Below, in pieces: positions 33,864-42,860 of a DNA stretch of 64,000 nucleotides. Made by a program: the position numbers and the translations under genes. The notes beneath the pieces are model-generated. The model was not told the DNA's origin. It worked only from the letters and a program-made list of their open reading frames with translations, and made no database searches. Every line of letters begins with the position of its first letter. Position 1 is the first letter of the stretch. Source of the stretch: Amphritea japonica ATCC BAA-1530 (GTDB taxonomy: Bacteria; Pseudomonadota; Gammaproteobacteria; Pseudomonadales; Balneatricaceae). The stretch spans positions 186,001-250,000 of the forward strand of contig NZ_AP014545.1 of assembly GCF_016592435.1 (NCBI RefSeq), written 5' to 3'.

Positions 33864-35699
33864 TTAATCCAGCTGATCAAGATCCCGTACAGCACCTTTA
33901 TCGGCCGATGTTGCCAGTAATGCATAGGCTTTCAGTGCGGCAGATACCTTACGAGGACGAGCTTCTACTGGTTTCCAGCCAAGTGCATCTTGCTCGGTAC
34001 GGCGTTTAGCCAGCTCTTCGTCAGACAGGAGTACGTCAATAGTACGGTTAGGGATATCAATCCGGATTCGGTCACCGTTACGTACCAGACCGATAGCACC
34101 TCCTGCGCCCGCTTCGGGGGATACATGGCCAATGGATAAGCCTGAAGTACCGCCAGAGAAACGGCCGTCGGTTAGCAGTGCGCACTCTTTACCCAGCCCT
34201 TTGGACTTGATGTAAGAGGTAGGGTATAGCATCTCTTGCATACCCGGACCGCCTTTTGGTCCTTCGTAGCGTACGATAACCACATCCCCGGACTTAACCT
34301 GATCGTCGAGAATATTGGCCACAGCCTCATCCTGAGATTCAGTAATATGTGCAGGACCTTCAAATACAAGAATGGAGTTGTCTACGCCGGCGGTTTTTAC
34401 GACACAGCCATCCAGTGCGATGTTACCGCGTAATACTGCCAGGCCGCCTTCGAGGGAAAACGCATTTTCCAATGAGCGGATGCAGCCGTTGGCGCGATCG
34501 CCATCAAGGGTCGGCCAGCGAGTAGCCTGACTAAAGGCTACCTGAGTGGGTATGCCAGCAGGACCTGCCTTGAAAAACTCCATTACTTCAGGGGAAGTAG
34601 GGCTGCGCATGATATCCCACTTATCTAACGCATCTTTCATAGTTGGCGCGTGAACAGTGGGAACGTCAGTATGGAGGTTTCCTGCACGATCCAGTTCGCC
34701 CAAAATTGCCATAATGCCGCCTGCGCGGTGAACATCCTCGACATGATACTCAGGTGTATTGGGTGCGACTTTACACAACTGTGGTACCACTTTAGAGAGA
34801 CGATCAATATCTTCCATCGTAAAGTCGATCTCTGCTTCCTGGGCAATCGCTAAAAGATGCAGAATAGTGTTCGTGGAGCCGCCCATGGCGATATCCAGGC
34901 ACATGGCATTTTCAAACGCTTTGAAGCCCATAGAGCGAGGAAGAAGCGAAGTATCATCCTGTTCATAGTAGCGCTTGGCCATTTCAACGATGCTGCGACC
35001 GGCTTGCAGGAACAGTTCTTTACGGTCTGCGTGGGTTGCCAGCAGAGTACCGTTACCGGGCAGGGCAAGACCCAGCGCTTCAGCCAGACAGTTCATTGAA
35101 TTCGCAGTGAACATACCGGAGCAAGAACCACAGGTAGGGCAGGCTGAGCGTTCTACGGCATCAACCATCTCATCAGAAGCGGTTGGATCAACGGCCAATA
35201 CCATAGCGTCAACAAGATCCAGCTTATGTTCAGAAAGCTTTGTCTTACCGGCTTCCATTGGTCCACCGGAAACGAAGATTACAGGGATGTTGAGGCGCAT
35301 AGCAGCCATCAGCATTCCGGGGGTGATTTTGTCACAGTTAGAGATACAGACGAGAGCGTCGGCACAGTGAGCGTTCACCATATACTCTACAGAATCTGCA
35401 ATTAAATCCCGGGAAGGAAGCGAGTAGAGCATTCCGTCGTGACCCATGGCGATGCCGTCGTCGATCGCAATGGTATTAAACTCTTTTGCCACGCCGCCGG
35501 CTTTTTCTATCTCACGGGCGACCAGTTGGCCCATATCTTTCAGGTGTACGTGTCCTGGAACGAATTGGGTAAATGAGTTGGCAACAGCGATGATCGGTTT
35601 CTGGAAATCGTCATCTTTCATGCCTGTGGCGCGCCATAGTGCACGGGCACCGGCCATGTTACGACCTGCAGTGGAGGTCTTGGAGCGATATTGTGGCAT
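33864..35699 (-). CDS. ilvD: Dihydroxy-acid dehydratase IlvD
   Basis: This is a 611-residue protein of the full IlvD length. It dehydrates 2,3-dihydroxy-isovalerate and 2,3-dihydroxy-3-methylvalerate in isoleucine/valine synthesis. The Fe-S cysteines are in [31 protein letters not shown] and the later segments. Other family stretches are [41 protein letters not shown] and [20 protein letters not shown] minus-strand TATAAT at 35744-35749 may be its -10 box. It is monocistronic here; ilvE is 13 kb away. Confidence 0.97.
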   Translation of the reverse strand: MPQYRSKTSTAGRNMAGARALWRATGMKDDDFQKPIIAVANSFTQFVPGHVHLKDMGQLVAREIEKAGGVAKEFNTIAIDDGIAMGHDGMLYSLPSRDLIADSVEYMVNAHCADALVCISNCDKITPGMLMAAMRLNIPVIFVSGGPMEAGKTKLSEHKLDLVDAMVLAVDPTASDEMVDAVERSACPTCGSCSGMFTANSMNCLAEALGLALPGNGTLLATHADRKELFLQAGRSIVEMAKRYYEQDDTSLLPRSMGFKAFENAMCLDIAMGGSTNTILHLLAIAQEAEIDFTMEDIDRLSKVVPQLCKVAPNTPEYHVEDVHRAGGIMAILGELDRAGNLHTDVPTVHAPTMKDALDKWDIMRSPTSPEVMEFFKAGPAGIPTQVAFSQATRWPTLDGDRANGCIRSLENAFSLEGGLAVLRGNIALDGCVVKTAGVDNSILVFEGPAHITESQDEAVANILDDQVKSGDVVIVRYEGPKGGPGMQEMLYPTSYIKSKGLGKECALLTDGRFSGGTSGLSIGHVSPEAGAGGAIGLVRNGDRIRIDIPNRTIDVLLSDEELAKRRTEQDALGWKPVEARPRKVSAALKAYALLATSADKGAVRDLDQLD

Positions 35700-35743
35700 G
35701 CACAGATCCTCAGCGGCTTGAGTGGTTTTATTTAAGACCGGAG

Positions 35744-35749
35744 ATTATA
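35744..35749 (-). promoter_or_regulatory. Candidate -10 box of ilvD
   Basis: The minus strand has TATAAT, which would give a leader of about 40 nt before the ilvD ATG. No convincing -35 sequence lies at 16-18 bp. Confidence 0.4.
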
Positions 35750-35904
35750 GCAAAACTCTTAACCGGAATACTTACTATTCCGCTGAATAACGGTAGTGAG
35801 ATATGAAATCTCTTCAGGAGGAAGGCTTAGTAACCTTAATGTCGGGCTATTGTTTGACTAATATTAATCGTATTCTTATGCGATTCATCTTTATGGAGAC
35901 AATA

Positions 35905-36159
35905 ATGGCAGTTGATAAAAAACAGATACGGGCTGATCGCTGGTTAAAAATGATGGCGCGTACCGGAGTGCCGGTGGGTATTGTCAGTATTCTTTGTTTA
36001 TGGCTGGGGCATCTGCTTTCAGTGCCTGCTTTTGGTAGTGTGTTTCTGATTACGATGCCGATCGCTCTAGTTTTGGGTTTTTCCTACAATATTCGGTATG
36101 TGATGCTGGCGGTCAGAGCGCAGCGCTCATCAGTTGATAATGTTTCGGATAATGAGTGA
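35905..36159 (+). CDS. Small membrane protein of unknown function
   Basis: From the ATG at 35905 (GGAG 6 nt upstream) the protein has 84 residues; longer frames start with less plausible sequence. It has two hydrophobic segments, about 25-42 (VGIVSILCLWLGHLLSV) and 48-66 (FLITMPIALVLGFSYNIRY), and a short polar tail. Its end overlaps the Crp/Fnr start region. No family was recognised. The location before a Crp/Fnr gene and a DUF2892 gene suggests that the three act together. Confidence 0.7.
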   Translation: MAVDKKQIRADRWLKMMARTGVPVGIVSILCLWLGHLLSVPAFGSVFLITMPIALVLGFSYNIRYVMLAVRAQRSSVDNVSDNE

Positions 36160-36817
36160 TATCGAGCAGCTAAAAGAGCAGTTTCCGGTGCTTCAACAGA
36201 TGGATGAAGCAGGGCTGGCAATACTTCGAAAGGCCAGCAAAGTAGAATTGCCGGCAAATCAGATGGTGTTTCATCAGGGTGACCCTTGTACCCATTACAT
36301 TATTGTCGTTTCCGGTATTGTGAAAGTGCTTGGGCGTAACGCTAATGGCCGGGAGTTAGTGTTATATCGTATCGAGAATCAAGGTTCCTGTGTACTGACT
36401 ACATCTTGTTTGTTGGGGGCTGAAGCTTATCCCGCTGAAGGAGTTACGGAGACTGACGTCACCGCTTTTATGATCCCGCTAGCTGAGTTTCAACGTGCGC
36501 TTGCGGAGTCTGTAGGCTTGCGACAATTTATATTCGATTCGTATGGTGAGCGTTTAGCAAAGCTGATCGGGCTGGTGCAAGAAGTTGCCTTCGAACGAAT
36601 TGAGAAACGATTGGCACGCTATCTGATTGAAAATTCAGGCTCAGGATTTATTTTGCTCCGCTCACATCAGGAAATAGCCGATGAGCTTGGGACTGCCCGT
36701 GAGGTGGTTAGCCGACAATTAAAAGTATTTGAGCAGAAGGAATGGGTTGCGTTGAGTCGGAATCAGGTGATGTACCTGAATAAAGACGCGATACGCGCTA
36801 CTGCCAAAAGTGAATGA
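36152..36817 (+). CDS. Crp/Fnr-family transcriptional regulator
   Basis: From the ATG at 36152 the protein has 221 residues. Two other in-frame starts lie upstream, inside the preceding gene. The cNMP-binding fold at about 20-130 includes HYIIVVSGIVKVLGRNANGR and ELVLYRIENQG. The C-terminal helix-turn-helix is SHQEIADELGTAREVVSRQL. There is no N-terminal Cys cluster of the FNR type; one Cys lies in GDPCTHY and two more in SCVLTTSCLL, where Cys-based redox or sulphide sensing could occur. The likely target is the next gene, preceded by a palindrome at 36829-36843. Confidence 0.9.
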   Translation: MSDIEQLKEQFPVLQQMDEAGLAILRKASKVELPANQMVFHQGDPCTHYIIVVSGIVKVLGRNANGRELVLYRIENQGSCVLTTSCLLGAEAYPAEGVTETDVTAFMIPLAEFQRALAESVGLRQFIFDSYGERLAKLIGLVQEVAFERIEKRLARYLIENSGSGFILLRSHQEIADELGTAREVVSRQLKVFEQKEWVALSRNQVMYLNKDAIRATAKSE

Positions 36818-36828
36818 ACTCTCTACTA

Positions 36829-36843
36829 TGTGACTTTGTCACA
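36829..36843. promoter_or_regulatory. Palindromic operator candidate before the DUF2892 gene
   Basis: TGTGACTTTGTCACA is a perfect 6-3-6 palindrome. It resembles a CRP-type site (TGTGA and TCACA) but with one base less between the halves. It lies 60 bp before the DUF2892 start, directly after the Crp/Fnr gene. Confidence 0.6.
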
Positions 36844-36903
36844 GACAGAATGACTGAGCATCTTCATAATTGCCTCAAAGGTTAATCATTTTTTGAGGAT
36901 GGG

Positions 36904-37104
36904 ATGATGGGAAAAAATATAGGATCTGTTGATAAAGCGATACGAGTGTTGGTTGGTTTGGTACTGATTGCGCTGGTTTTTGTCGGGCCACAAACCCTGT
37001 GGGGCTGGATCGGCGTACCGGTGATTGCTATTGCTCTCTTTGGCTGGTGTCCTCTGTATCGGATAATTGGTGTGAGCACATGTAAGAAGTGTGCGGCTGA
37101 ATAG
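36904..37104 (+). CDS. DUF2892 (YgaP-type) small membrane protein
   Basis: This is a 66-residue protein starting MMGKNIGSVDKAIRVLVG. It has two hydrophobic stretches (about 13-30 and 33-50) and the family end GWCPLYRIIGVSTCKKCAAE with three Cys. The DUF2892 family is the membrane part of YgaP and occurs next to sulphur, sulphide or redox regulators. Here it follows a Crp/Fnr gene and a palindrome. The function of the stand-alone protein is unknown. Confidence 0.85.
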   Translation: MMGKNIGSVDKAIRVLVGLVLIALVFVGPQTLWGWIGVPVIAIALFGWCPLYRIIGVSTCKKCAAE

Positions 37105-37120
37105 CAGATAAAGATAATGC

Positions 37121-37148
37121 AAAAGCCGGCCCTGAGGCCGGCTTTTTT
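37121..37148 (+). terminator. Terminator after the DUF2892 gene
   Basis: AAAAGCCGGCC (37121-37131) and GGCCGGCTTTT (37136-37146) form an 11-bp stem with a CTGA loop, followed by a T-run. Confidence 0.92.
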
Positions 37149-37208
37149 GTGTCTGTAGATAAACATTCTAAGTGTAAAGAAACGTAAAGTTGAGGTCGGT
37201 CGGGGACA

Positions 37209-37225
37209 GTTCAGGATCGGTTCAG
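37209..37225 (+). promoter_or_regulatory. Direct-repeat site, probable response-regulator target
   Basis: GTTCAG-GATCG-GTTCAG is a direct repeat with an 11-bp period, the spacing used by OmpR/PhoB-family dimers. It lies 57 bp upstream of the glycine zipper gene, in front of a possible -10. An OmpR-family regulator gene is 1 kb downstream. Confidence 0.5.
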
Positions 37226-37281
37226 TCCTGTGGCACGAGAATGGGCTACATACTCCAAAGAATAGAGAAGGGAGAGTAGTC

Positions 37282-37830
37282 ATGAATAAGATAATTGCAG
37301 CTAGCTTGATCTCACTGGGACTTTTTTCCGGTATGGCTGAAGCGGGCTCCCGCCATGCGAAAGATAATCATCATCGTGATTTTGCTAAGGTGACGCATGT
37401 TCAGCCAATCGTTGTGCAGTCTGAGCGTCGTACCCCCAGACGTGAGTGTTGGGAAGAAGAGGTACGTTATGAGACGCCTCGTCACCAGCGTAAATCTTAT
37501 ACAGGGCCTATACTGGGCGGTATCATCGGAGGTGCTATTGGTAATGAGCTGGGAGCAGGTCAGGACAATAAAAAGGTAGGTGCAGTCGTCGGTGCAGTCC
37601 TGGGTGCCTCTATTGGGAATGATCTCAGCCATAATCGTAACCACCGTGATAACCGGGTACAGTATCGGACAGAAAGACGCTGTAATGTTGAGCATGATGT
37701 CGAGTATTATGAACGGGTCACCGGCTATAACGTGACTTATCGTTATAATGGTCGTACTTATCACACCCGGATGGACAATCATCCAGGTAAGCGAATTAAA
37801 GTACGGGTGAAGGTTGTGCCAGTTTCATGA
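37282..37830 (+). CDS. Glycine zipper 2TM envelope protein
   Basis: This is a 182-residue protein. The signal peptide (NKIIAASLISLGLFSGMAEA) is cut after AEA. A His/Arg-rich stretch is followed by a glycine zipper (about 78-120, ILGGIIGGAIGNELGAGQDN and VGAVVGAVLGASIGND). A basic Tyr-rich C-terminal domain follows with a central Cys. This is the YMGG/Rickettsia 17-kDa antigen-like family, outer-membrane linked or periplasmic. The GGGAG ribosome site is clear. It lies upstream of a PepSY gene and a two-component system, and is probably part of that regulon. Confidence 0.85.
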   Translation: MNKIIAASLISLGLFSGMAEAGSRHAKDNHHRDFAKVTHVQPIVVQSERRTPRRECWEEEVRYETPRHQRKSYTGPILGGIIGGAIGNELGAGQDNKKVGAVVGAVLGASIGNDLSHNRNHRDNRVQYRTERRCNVEHDVEYYERVTGYNVTYRYNGRTYHTRMDNHPGKRIKVRVKVVPVS

Positions 37831-37882
37831 TCAGCAGTTATTAATAAGCCGTGGAATCTCCGGCTAATGAAAGGTAGTCATA

Positions 37883-38191
37883 ATGCTCAGAGCTTTTTCT
37901 CAAACACTCCTTGTCTTGTTGGTAATGTCTGCCGCAGGAACTGCGGCAGCGGCAAGGCTACCGGTTGAGTTAATGCCTGAATCTAGAAGTGAATCCATGG
38001 TGCTTGCCGGGAATACGGTGTCGCTGCAACAAGCCGCAGCGAGTGTTAAGCAGAGTCATGGTGGAAAAGTTGTCAAAGCGGAAACGCGGACTCGTGGCGG
38101 GCGGCAAGTGCATCATATTCGGCTGATCAAAACGGGCCGGGTAAAGACAGTACTGATCGACGCAGCTACGGGTCAGGAAGTTTCCCCTTAA
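37883..38191 (+). CDS. Small PepSY-domain protein
   Basis: This is a 102-residue protein with a signal peptide (AFSQTLLVLLVMSAAGTAAA). A PepSY fold follows: NTVSLQQAAASVKQSHGGKV, then VHHIRLIKTGRVKTVLIDAA and a GQE end. PepSY domains often inhibit proteases or modulate sensor kinases. Its place directly before an OmpR-type regulator and a PhoQ-like kinase suggests that it feeds into that system. It is 38 nt ahead of the response-regulator gene. Confidence 0.85.
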   Translation: MLRAFSQTLLVLLVMSAAGTAAAARLPVELMPESRSESMVLAGNTVSLQQAAASVKQSHGGKVVKAETRTRGGRQVHHIRLIKTGRVKTVLIDAATGQEVSP

Positions 38192-38229
38192 GGGGTTAGC
38201 AATAGCGACCCAACGGAATGGAGTAAGTA

Positions 38230-38922
38230 ATGAAACTGCTGGTTATTGAAGATGATCTGGATCTGCGTCGTCAGCTGGTGACGGCGTTGACCGATAGTGG
38301 TTATACAGTAGAAGAAGCGGAAGACGGTGAAGAGGGACTCTATCTGGGAAATGAGTTTCCCTATGATCTGGCGATTGTTGATATCGGTTTGCCTAAGCTA
38401 TCCGGCGTGGAAGTGATTCGCCGCTGGCGGGAAAATGATATTAATTTCCCCATTATTATCCTCACTGCCCGGGGCGATTGGCAGGATAAAGTGGAAGGCC
38501 TGGAAGCCGGTGCCGATGATTATCTGGTCAAACCGTTTCATATTGAAGAGCTGATGGCACGGTTGAATGCATTGTTACGACGAGCGGCCGGGCATGCTAA
38601 GCCTATGCTTGAATTTGGTCCTTTAAAGCTGGATAGCAGTGGTCGTAATGTCTTTCTGAATGAGGCCTCGGTAAAGCTGACCAGCTACGAATACAGAACT
38701 CTGGAATATCTGATGCTCAATGCGGGAAAGGTAATATCTAAGAGCGAGCTAACGGAGCACCTTTATCATCAGGACTTCGACCGCGACAGTAACGTTTTGG
38801 AAGTGTTTATTCGTCGCTTGCGTCAGAAGCTTGATCCGGATCAGACACTGCAACCTATAGCCACTGTGCGAGGCCTGGGGTATCGCTTTGATCTGGCCGC
38901 AGGAGCTGTAAATAACGCATGA
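38230..38922 (+). CDS. OmpR/PhoP-family response regulator
   Basis: This is a 230-residue protein. The receiver has the acidic pair at 8-9 (IEDDLDL), the phosphoacceptor Asp51 in LAIVDIGLP and the Lys101 region in DDYLVKPFHIEEL. The C-terminal winged helix has EYRTLEYLMLNAGKVISKSE and DSNVLEVFIRRLRQKL. It is close to the PhoP/QseB type, and its partner is the kinase encoded by the next gene, with which its 3' end overlaps by 4 bp (ATGA). The gene is preceded by a PepSY gene. Targets probably include the upstream glycine zipper gene. Confidence 0.95.
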   Translation: MKLLVIEDDLDLRRQLVTALTDSGYTVEEAEDGEEGLYLGNEFPYDLAIVDIGLPKLSGVEVIRRWRENDINFPIIILTARGDWQDKVEGLEAGADDYLVKPFHIEELMARLNALLRRAAGHAKPMLEFGPLKLDSSGRNVFLNEASVKLTSYEYRTLEYLMLNAGKVISKSELTEHLYHQDFDRDSNVLEVFIRRLRQKLDPDQTLQPIATVRGLGYRFDLAAGAVNNA

Positions 38923-40268
38923 TGCCCCGTGCCCTAAGAGCTCGCCTGCTTCTCGCTTCGCTGCTATTGCTGCCTGTCTTCTTTGGCCTGACAGGTTTTG
39001 CCCTGCAGCAGGCTTTTCACCATAGTCTGGAGGTGGCCGAAGAGGAGCGACTCAAACTGCAGGTTTACCTGATACTGGGTGCCGCTGAGTTGAATGGCGA
39101 TCGGATAATGATCCCGGATAGTTTGCAGGAACCCCGCTATGCGCAGGTTGAGTCAGGTCTGTACGGTTTTCTGCATGAGGGTGATGAGATGCTGGTGTGG
39201 TATTCAGAGTCAGCCAAACTGATCAGTGATAACCTGTTGGATCAGCTAGCGTTTGATGGGCTCAGCACGGGAGACTCGAGGTTTTATCAATTGCCGGCGC
39301 AAGGTGTCTTTGTGTATCAGTTTGCCCTGCTTTGGGAAATCGCCGGACAAGAGCACAATTATGTATTCACCGTGCTGGAGTCTGATAGTTCGGTTAAGGC
39401 TGAGCAAAAAGCGTTTAACACTCGTCTTTGGGGCTGGCTGGGCGCAGCAATCTTTTTCTTTCTTTTAGTTGAAACAGCGTTGATTCGCTGGGGACTTAAA
39501 CCGCTAACCCGGTTAGCGGCCGATTTGAAGCGGATTGAGGTTGGCCAAAGCGATAAGTTAACCGGAGAATATCCGACGGAGGTTCAGGCGGTCACAGATA
39601 ATCTTAATCTGTTGATACACAATGAACGTCAGCAGCGTGAACGCTATCGAAATACGTTGGGAGATCTGGCTCACAGTCTGAAAACGCCGTTGGCGGTTAT
39701 CCGTGGTGCGGGGCAAGAGAAACTTAATTTTAACGAGTATCAGACCCTGGTGACTGAGCAGGCTGCTCGGATGGATCAGATTGTGCAGTATCAGTTATCC
39801 CGAGCAGTTAAAGGGCAGGGACGGACGTTGGCTAAGAAGACGTCGGTGGCGCCTTTAGTTCAGCGAATGGTCACCGCATTGGGCAAAGTCTATCGGGATA
39901 AAGAGATAGAGGTAGAGCTTGATCTGCATGGAGATTACCAGTTAGCGGCGGATGCACGGGATCTGATGGAGTTACTGGGTAATGTGCTTGAGAATGCGTT
40001 CAAATATGGTCATAGCCGGGTCGGGGTTAGCTTTAGTAATGGCGCAGGCATGCTACAGATTGATATTGCCGATGATGGGGAGGGAGTCTCCCCAGAGCTG
40101 CGCCAGACTATTCTGAAACGGGGTGAGCGGGCTGATACCTCAGCGCCGGGCCAGGGTATTGGTCTTTCTGTTGTCGTTGATATTCTAAGTAGCTATGACG
40201 GTGAGCTGGAAATTAGTGAATCAACGTTTGGCGGGGCGCTATTTTCAATCAGATTCCCCTTAAGCTAA
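38919..40268 (+). CDS. PhoQ-like sensor histidine kinase
   Basis: This is a 449-residue inner-membrane kinase. Membrane helices at about 9-29 and 168-188 flank a periplasmic sensor of about 140 residues. The phosphoacceptor His (about 251) is in GDLAHSLKTPLAV. The ATPase domain has the N-box LLGNVLENAFKYGHS and the G-boxes IADDGEGVS and GQGIGLSVV. It overlaps the response-regulator gene by 4 bp and converges with argA, sharing 4 bp. The signal is unknown; the domain order resembles PhoQ. Confidence 0.93.
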   Translation: MMPRALRARLLLASLLLLPVFFGLTGFALQQAFHHSLEVAEEERLKLQVYLILGAAELNGDRIMIPDSLQEPRYAQVESGLYGFLHEGDEMLVWYSESAKLISDNLLDQLAFDGLSTGDSRFYQLPAQGVFVYQFALLWEIAGQEHNYVFTVLESDSSVKAEQKAFNTRLWGWLGAAIFFFLLVETALIRWGLKPLTRLAADLKRIEVGQSDKLTGEYPTEVQAVTDNLNLLIHNERQQRERYRNTLGDLAHSLKTPLAVIRGAGQEKLNFNEYQTLVTEQAARMDQIVQYQLSRAVKGQGRTLAKKTSVAPLVQRMVTALGKVYRDKEIEVELDLHGDYQLAADARDLMELLGNVLENAFKYGHSRVGVSFSNGAGMLQIDIADDGEGVSPELRQTILKRGERADTSAPGQGIGLSVVVDILSSYDGELEISESTFGGALFSIRFPLS

Positions 40269-41602
40269 ATAGATTTAGAGAACGCTTTAGAGTTTCGCTG
40301 GAAGTTATATAGCGCTTGCTTGCCATTGGGCAGATTACTGACCTCAGTCTCGATAAAGCCTCTTTCAATAAACCAGTGGGCGGTGCGGGTTGTGAGCACA
40401 AATAACCGATTTAACTGCTGACGACGTGCAGATTCCTCGATTGCCTGAAGAAGGTTTTCACCACGATCTCCGCCTCTGTATTCCGGTGCAATTGCCACGC
40501 AGGCCAGCTCGGCGGCGCGCTCTTCTTTGAAAGGATAGAGTGCGGCACACCCGACAATAGCACCATCAAGGCTGATGACCGTAAAGCAACTGATTTCAGC
40601 TTCCAGTAGTTCCCGTGAACGACGCACCAGTACACCGGCTTGCTCCATCGGTTGAATCAGCTCAAGGATGCCGCCAACATCTTCAATCGTTGCCGGACGA
40701 ATCTGCTCGTAGGATTGTTCGATCACCATAGTGCCGATACCGTTACGACTAAAGAGCTCTGAAACCAACGCGCCGTCTTCCCGATAGCTGATCAGGTGGC
40801 TGCGGGGAACCGCGTTTCGAGACGCTTCGACAGCGGCTTTCAGGTGGCGCGAAAGCTCTGAAGGCGTCTGATCTGGTTCGTCATGCTTAGCCATGTACTG
40901 ACTGACCAGACGTTCCGCAGTATCAGCCAGAATTTCAGAACGAAGTTCGTTATTACTATCGCGAACACCGCCGTCCTCACCAAACATGATAAGTTTATCC
41001 GCGTTCAGGCTGATGGCCACTTGCGTTGCCACATCTTCAACCGCCAGATTAAAAATTTCACCCGTAGGGGAGTAGCCCAGATGCGATAACAGCACGATAT
41101 TATTGATACTCAGCTGTTGACGGATCGCTTCACTGTCTACCCGACGAACTTCGCCGGTGTGACAAAGATCGATACCTTTATAGATACCCACAGGCCGTGC
41201 GGTCACAAAATTACCACTACAGACCCTGATCTGGGCGCCATGCATCGGTGAGTTTGCCAGCCCCATAGAAAGTTTGGCTTCAATTTCGGTACGCAGGCTG
41301 GCCGCAGCTTCGATCACGCATTGAAGTGTGTCGCTATCGGTGACGCGCAGGTGGTGGTGTACTTTATCACTGATCTGCTGCTGTTCTAGTTTAGCTTCGA
41401 TTTGTGGCCGGGAGCCGTGCACCAGTACCAGCTTAACGCCGAGACTATTGAGCAAAGTAATATCGTGAATGATGTTGCCAAAGTTTGTGTCGGCGAGCGC
41501 TTCCCCTCCTAACATCAGGACGAACGTTTTCCCCCGATGCGCGTTGATATAGGGGGAGCTATGACGAAACCAGTTTACATATGGATTGTTATCATTAATC
41601 AC
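40265..41602 (-). CDS. argA: Amino-acid N-acetyltransferase (N-acetylglutamate synthase) ArgA
   Basis: This is a 445-residue fusion of an amino-acid kinase-like domain (residues about 20-285) and a C-terminal GNAT domain (about 300-440, LACVAIAPEYRGGDRGENLL). It catalyses the first step of arginine synthesis. It contains FVLMLGGEALAD and VKLVLVHGSRPQIEAKL, the arginine-binding part. The start is GTG, 2 nt after the argE stop, so translation is coupled. The 3' end overlaps the kinase gene on the other strand by 4 bp. Confidence 0.95.
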   Translation of the reverse strand: MINDNNPYVNWFRHSSPYINAHRGKTFVLMLGGEALADTNFGNIIHDITLLNSLGVKLVLVHGSRPQIEAKLEQQQISDKVHHHLRVTDSDTLQCVIEAAASLRTEIEAKLSMGLANSPMHGAQIRVCSGNFVTARPVGIYKGIDLCHTGEVRRVDSEAIRQQLSINNIVLLSHLGYSPTGEIFNLAVEDVATQVAISLNADKLIMFGEDGGVRDSNNELRSEILADTAERLVSQYMAKHDEPDQTPSELSRHLKAAVEASRNAVPRSHLISYREDGALVSELFSRNGIGTMVIEQSYEQIRPATIEDVGGILELIQPMEQAGVLVRRSRELLEAEISCFTVISLDGAIVGCAALYPFKEERAAELACVAIAPEYRGGDRGENLLQAIEESARRQQLNRLFVLTTRTAHWFIERGFIETEVSNLPNGKQALYNFQRNSKAFSKSI

Positions 41603-41604
41603 GA

Positions 41605-42756
41605 TTAAAAACAGTACCTTGCAATCAGTTGTTCCAATACTGCTACTGTAGGCCTAATCTGGTCAAAAGCCAAATACTCATCGGGTTGATGCGCCTGATC
41701 TATCGATCCAGGTCCCATGACAATAGTATCCATGCCCAATGATTGCAGGAAAGGGGCTTCGGTGCCAAAGGCAACCGCTTCAGCCTGGTAGCCGGTTAAA
41801 CGCTCTGCTGTCGTGACAAGCTCAGAGTGCTTATCATTACTGAAGGCGGGGATCCCCGGAAAGAGAGGTTCAGTGGAAATGGTCACACCGAACTGCTTTT
41901 CCAGAGGGGAAAGCCGCTTGGCCACACCTTCGCGCAGTAAGTCGGCAGACATCCCGGGCAGTGGACGGAGATCATATTCAACTTCGCATGCGCCACAGAT
42001 ACGGTTGGGGTTATCGCCGCCATGGATACATCCCAGATTTAGTGTAGGGACTGAAACCTTAAAGTCGCTGTTTTGATAGTCACGCTGAAGCTCTTTGCGG
42101 AAGCTGATGAGTTCCCCCAGTACTGAATGCATCGCCTCTAGCGCACTGGCGCCCAGGCTAGGGTCGGATGAGTGGCCGGCACTCCCTTTCACCTTAACCT
42201 GTTCCATCATCATCCCCTTATGCATATAGATTGGCCGCAGGCTAGTGGGCTCGCCAATGACTGCATAGCGAGCTTTAGGGTAACCGGCTTCTGCCAGTGC
42301 CCGGGCCCCGTTCATTGAGCTTTCTTCATCGGCAGTGGCCAGAATGATCAGGGGCTGCTGTAAGGTTTTGTCAGTAAACTTACGAGCGGCTTCAATAGCG
42401 ATAGGAAAGAAACCTTTCATATCGCAGGTACCTAAACCATAAAACCGGCCATCTTTTTCTGTTAGTTTAAAAGGGTCGCTGTTCCACAGTTCAGCGTTGA
42501 AAGGGACTGTGTCAGTATGGCCGGATAGTACCAGTCCACCTGGGCCGCTGCCGAGTGTCGCGATCAGGTTGGCTTTTTCCGGATGCCCGGGAATGGCCAT
42601 CACTTCTGTCTGAAAGCCTAAGCCGGATAACCAGGATTCAAGCTTCTCGATTACGCCCAGATTACTCTGATCCCAGTGGGCAGCTGTACAGCTTACGGAT
42701 GGAGTGGCGATCAGTTCGGTCAGCATAGTGAGCAGATCGGGTGGTGAGAGTTGCAT
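41605..42756 (-). CDS. argE: Acetylornithine deacetylase ArgE
   Basis: This is a 383-residue M20-family zinc hydrolase that removes acetate from N-acetylornithine. The metal-binding motif LVLSGHTDTVPF, the DMKGFFPIAIEAA stretch, and DEESSMNGARAL are clear. The lid domain has VKGSAGHSSDPSLGASALEA. It is the first gene of an argE-argA pair, with argA 2 nt downstream. An ArgJ-independent linear arginine route is implied, supported by the argA and argD-type genes in this window. Confidence 0.95.
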   Translation of the reverse strand: MQLSPPDLLTMLTELIATPSVSCTAAHWDQSNLGVIEKLESWLSGLGFQTEVMAIPGHPEKANLIATLGSGPGGLVLSGHTDTVPFNAELWNSDPFKLTEKDGRFYGLGTCDMKGFFPIAIEAARKFTDKTLQQPLIILATADEESSMNGARALAEAGYPKARYAVIGEPTSLRPIYMHKGMMMEQVKVKGSAGHSSDPSLGASALEAMHSVLGELISFRKELQRDYQNSDFKVSVPTLNLGCIHGGDNPNRICGACEVEYDLRPLPGMSADLLREGVAKRLSPLEKQFGVTISTEPLFPGIPAFSNDKHSELVTTAERLTGYQAEAVAFGTEAPFLQSLGMDTIVMGPGSIDQAHQPDEYLAFDQIRPTVAVLEQLIARYCF

Positions 42757-42813
42757 AGATAGATCCGGTTTTTTTATAAGTTATCCGGGTATTGTGCAGC
42801 TTTCGACAGAAAT

Positions 42814-42846
42814 AAAAAAGGCGATCACAGTGTGATCGCCTTTTTT
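42814..42846. terminator. Terminator after the pit gene
   Basis: AAAAAAGGCGATCAC (42814-42828) pairs with GTGATCGCCTTTTTT (42832-42846) in a 15-bp stem with a 3-nt loop. It ends pit transcripts on the minus strand. Confidence 0.92.
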
Positions 42847-42860
42847 GTTTGCCAGTACGT

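Noticed and set aside
37312..37782. 156-codon minus-strand frame over the glycine zipper gene
   Set aside because: The plus-strand gene has a signal peptide, a ribosome site and a family motif; the reverse frame has none.
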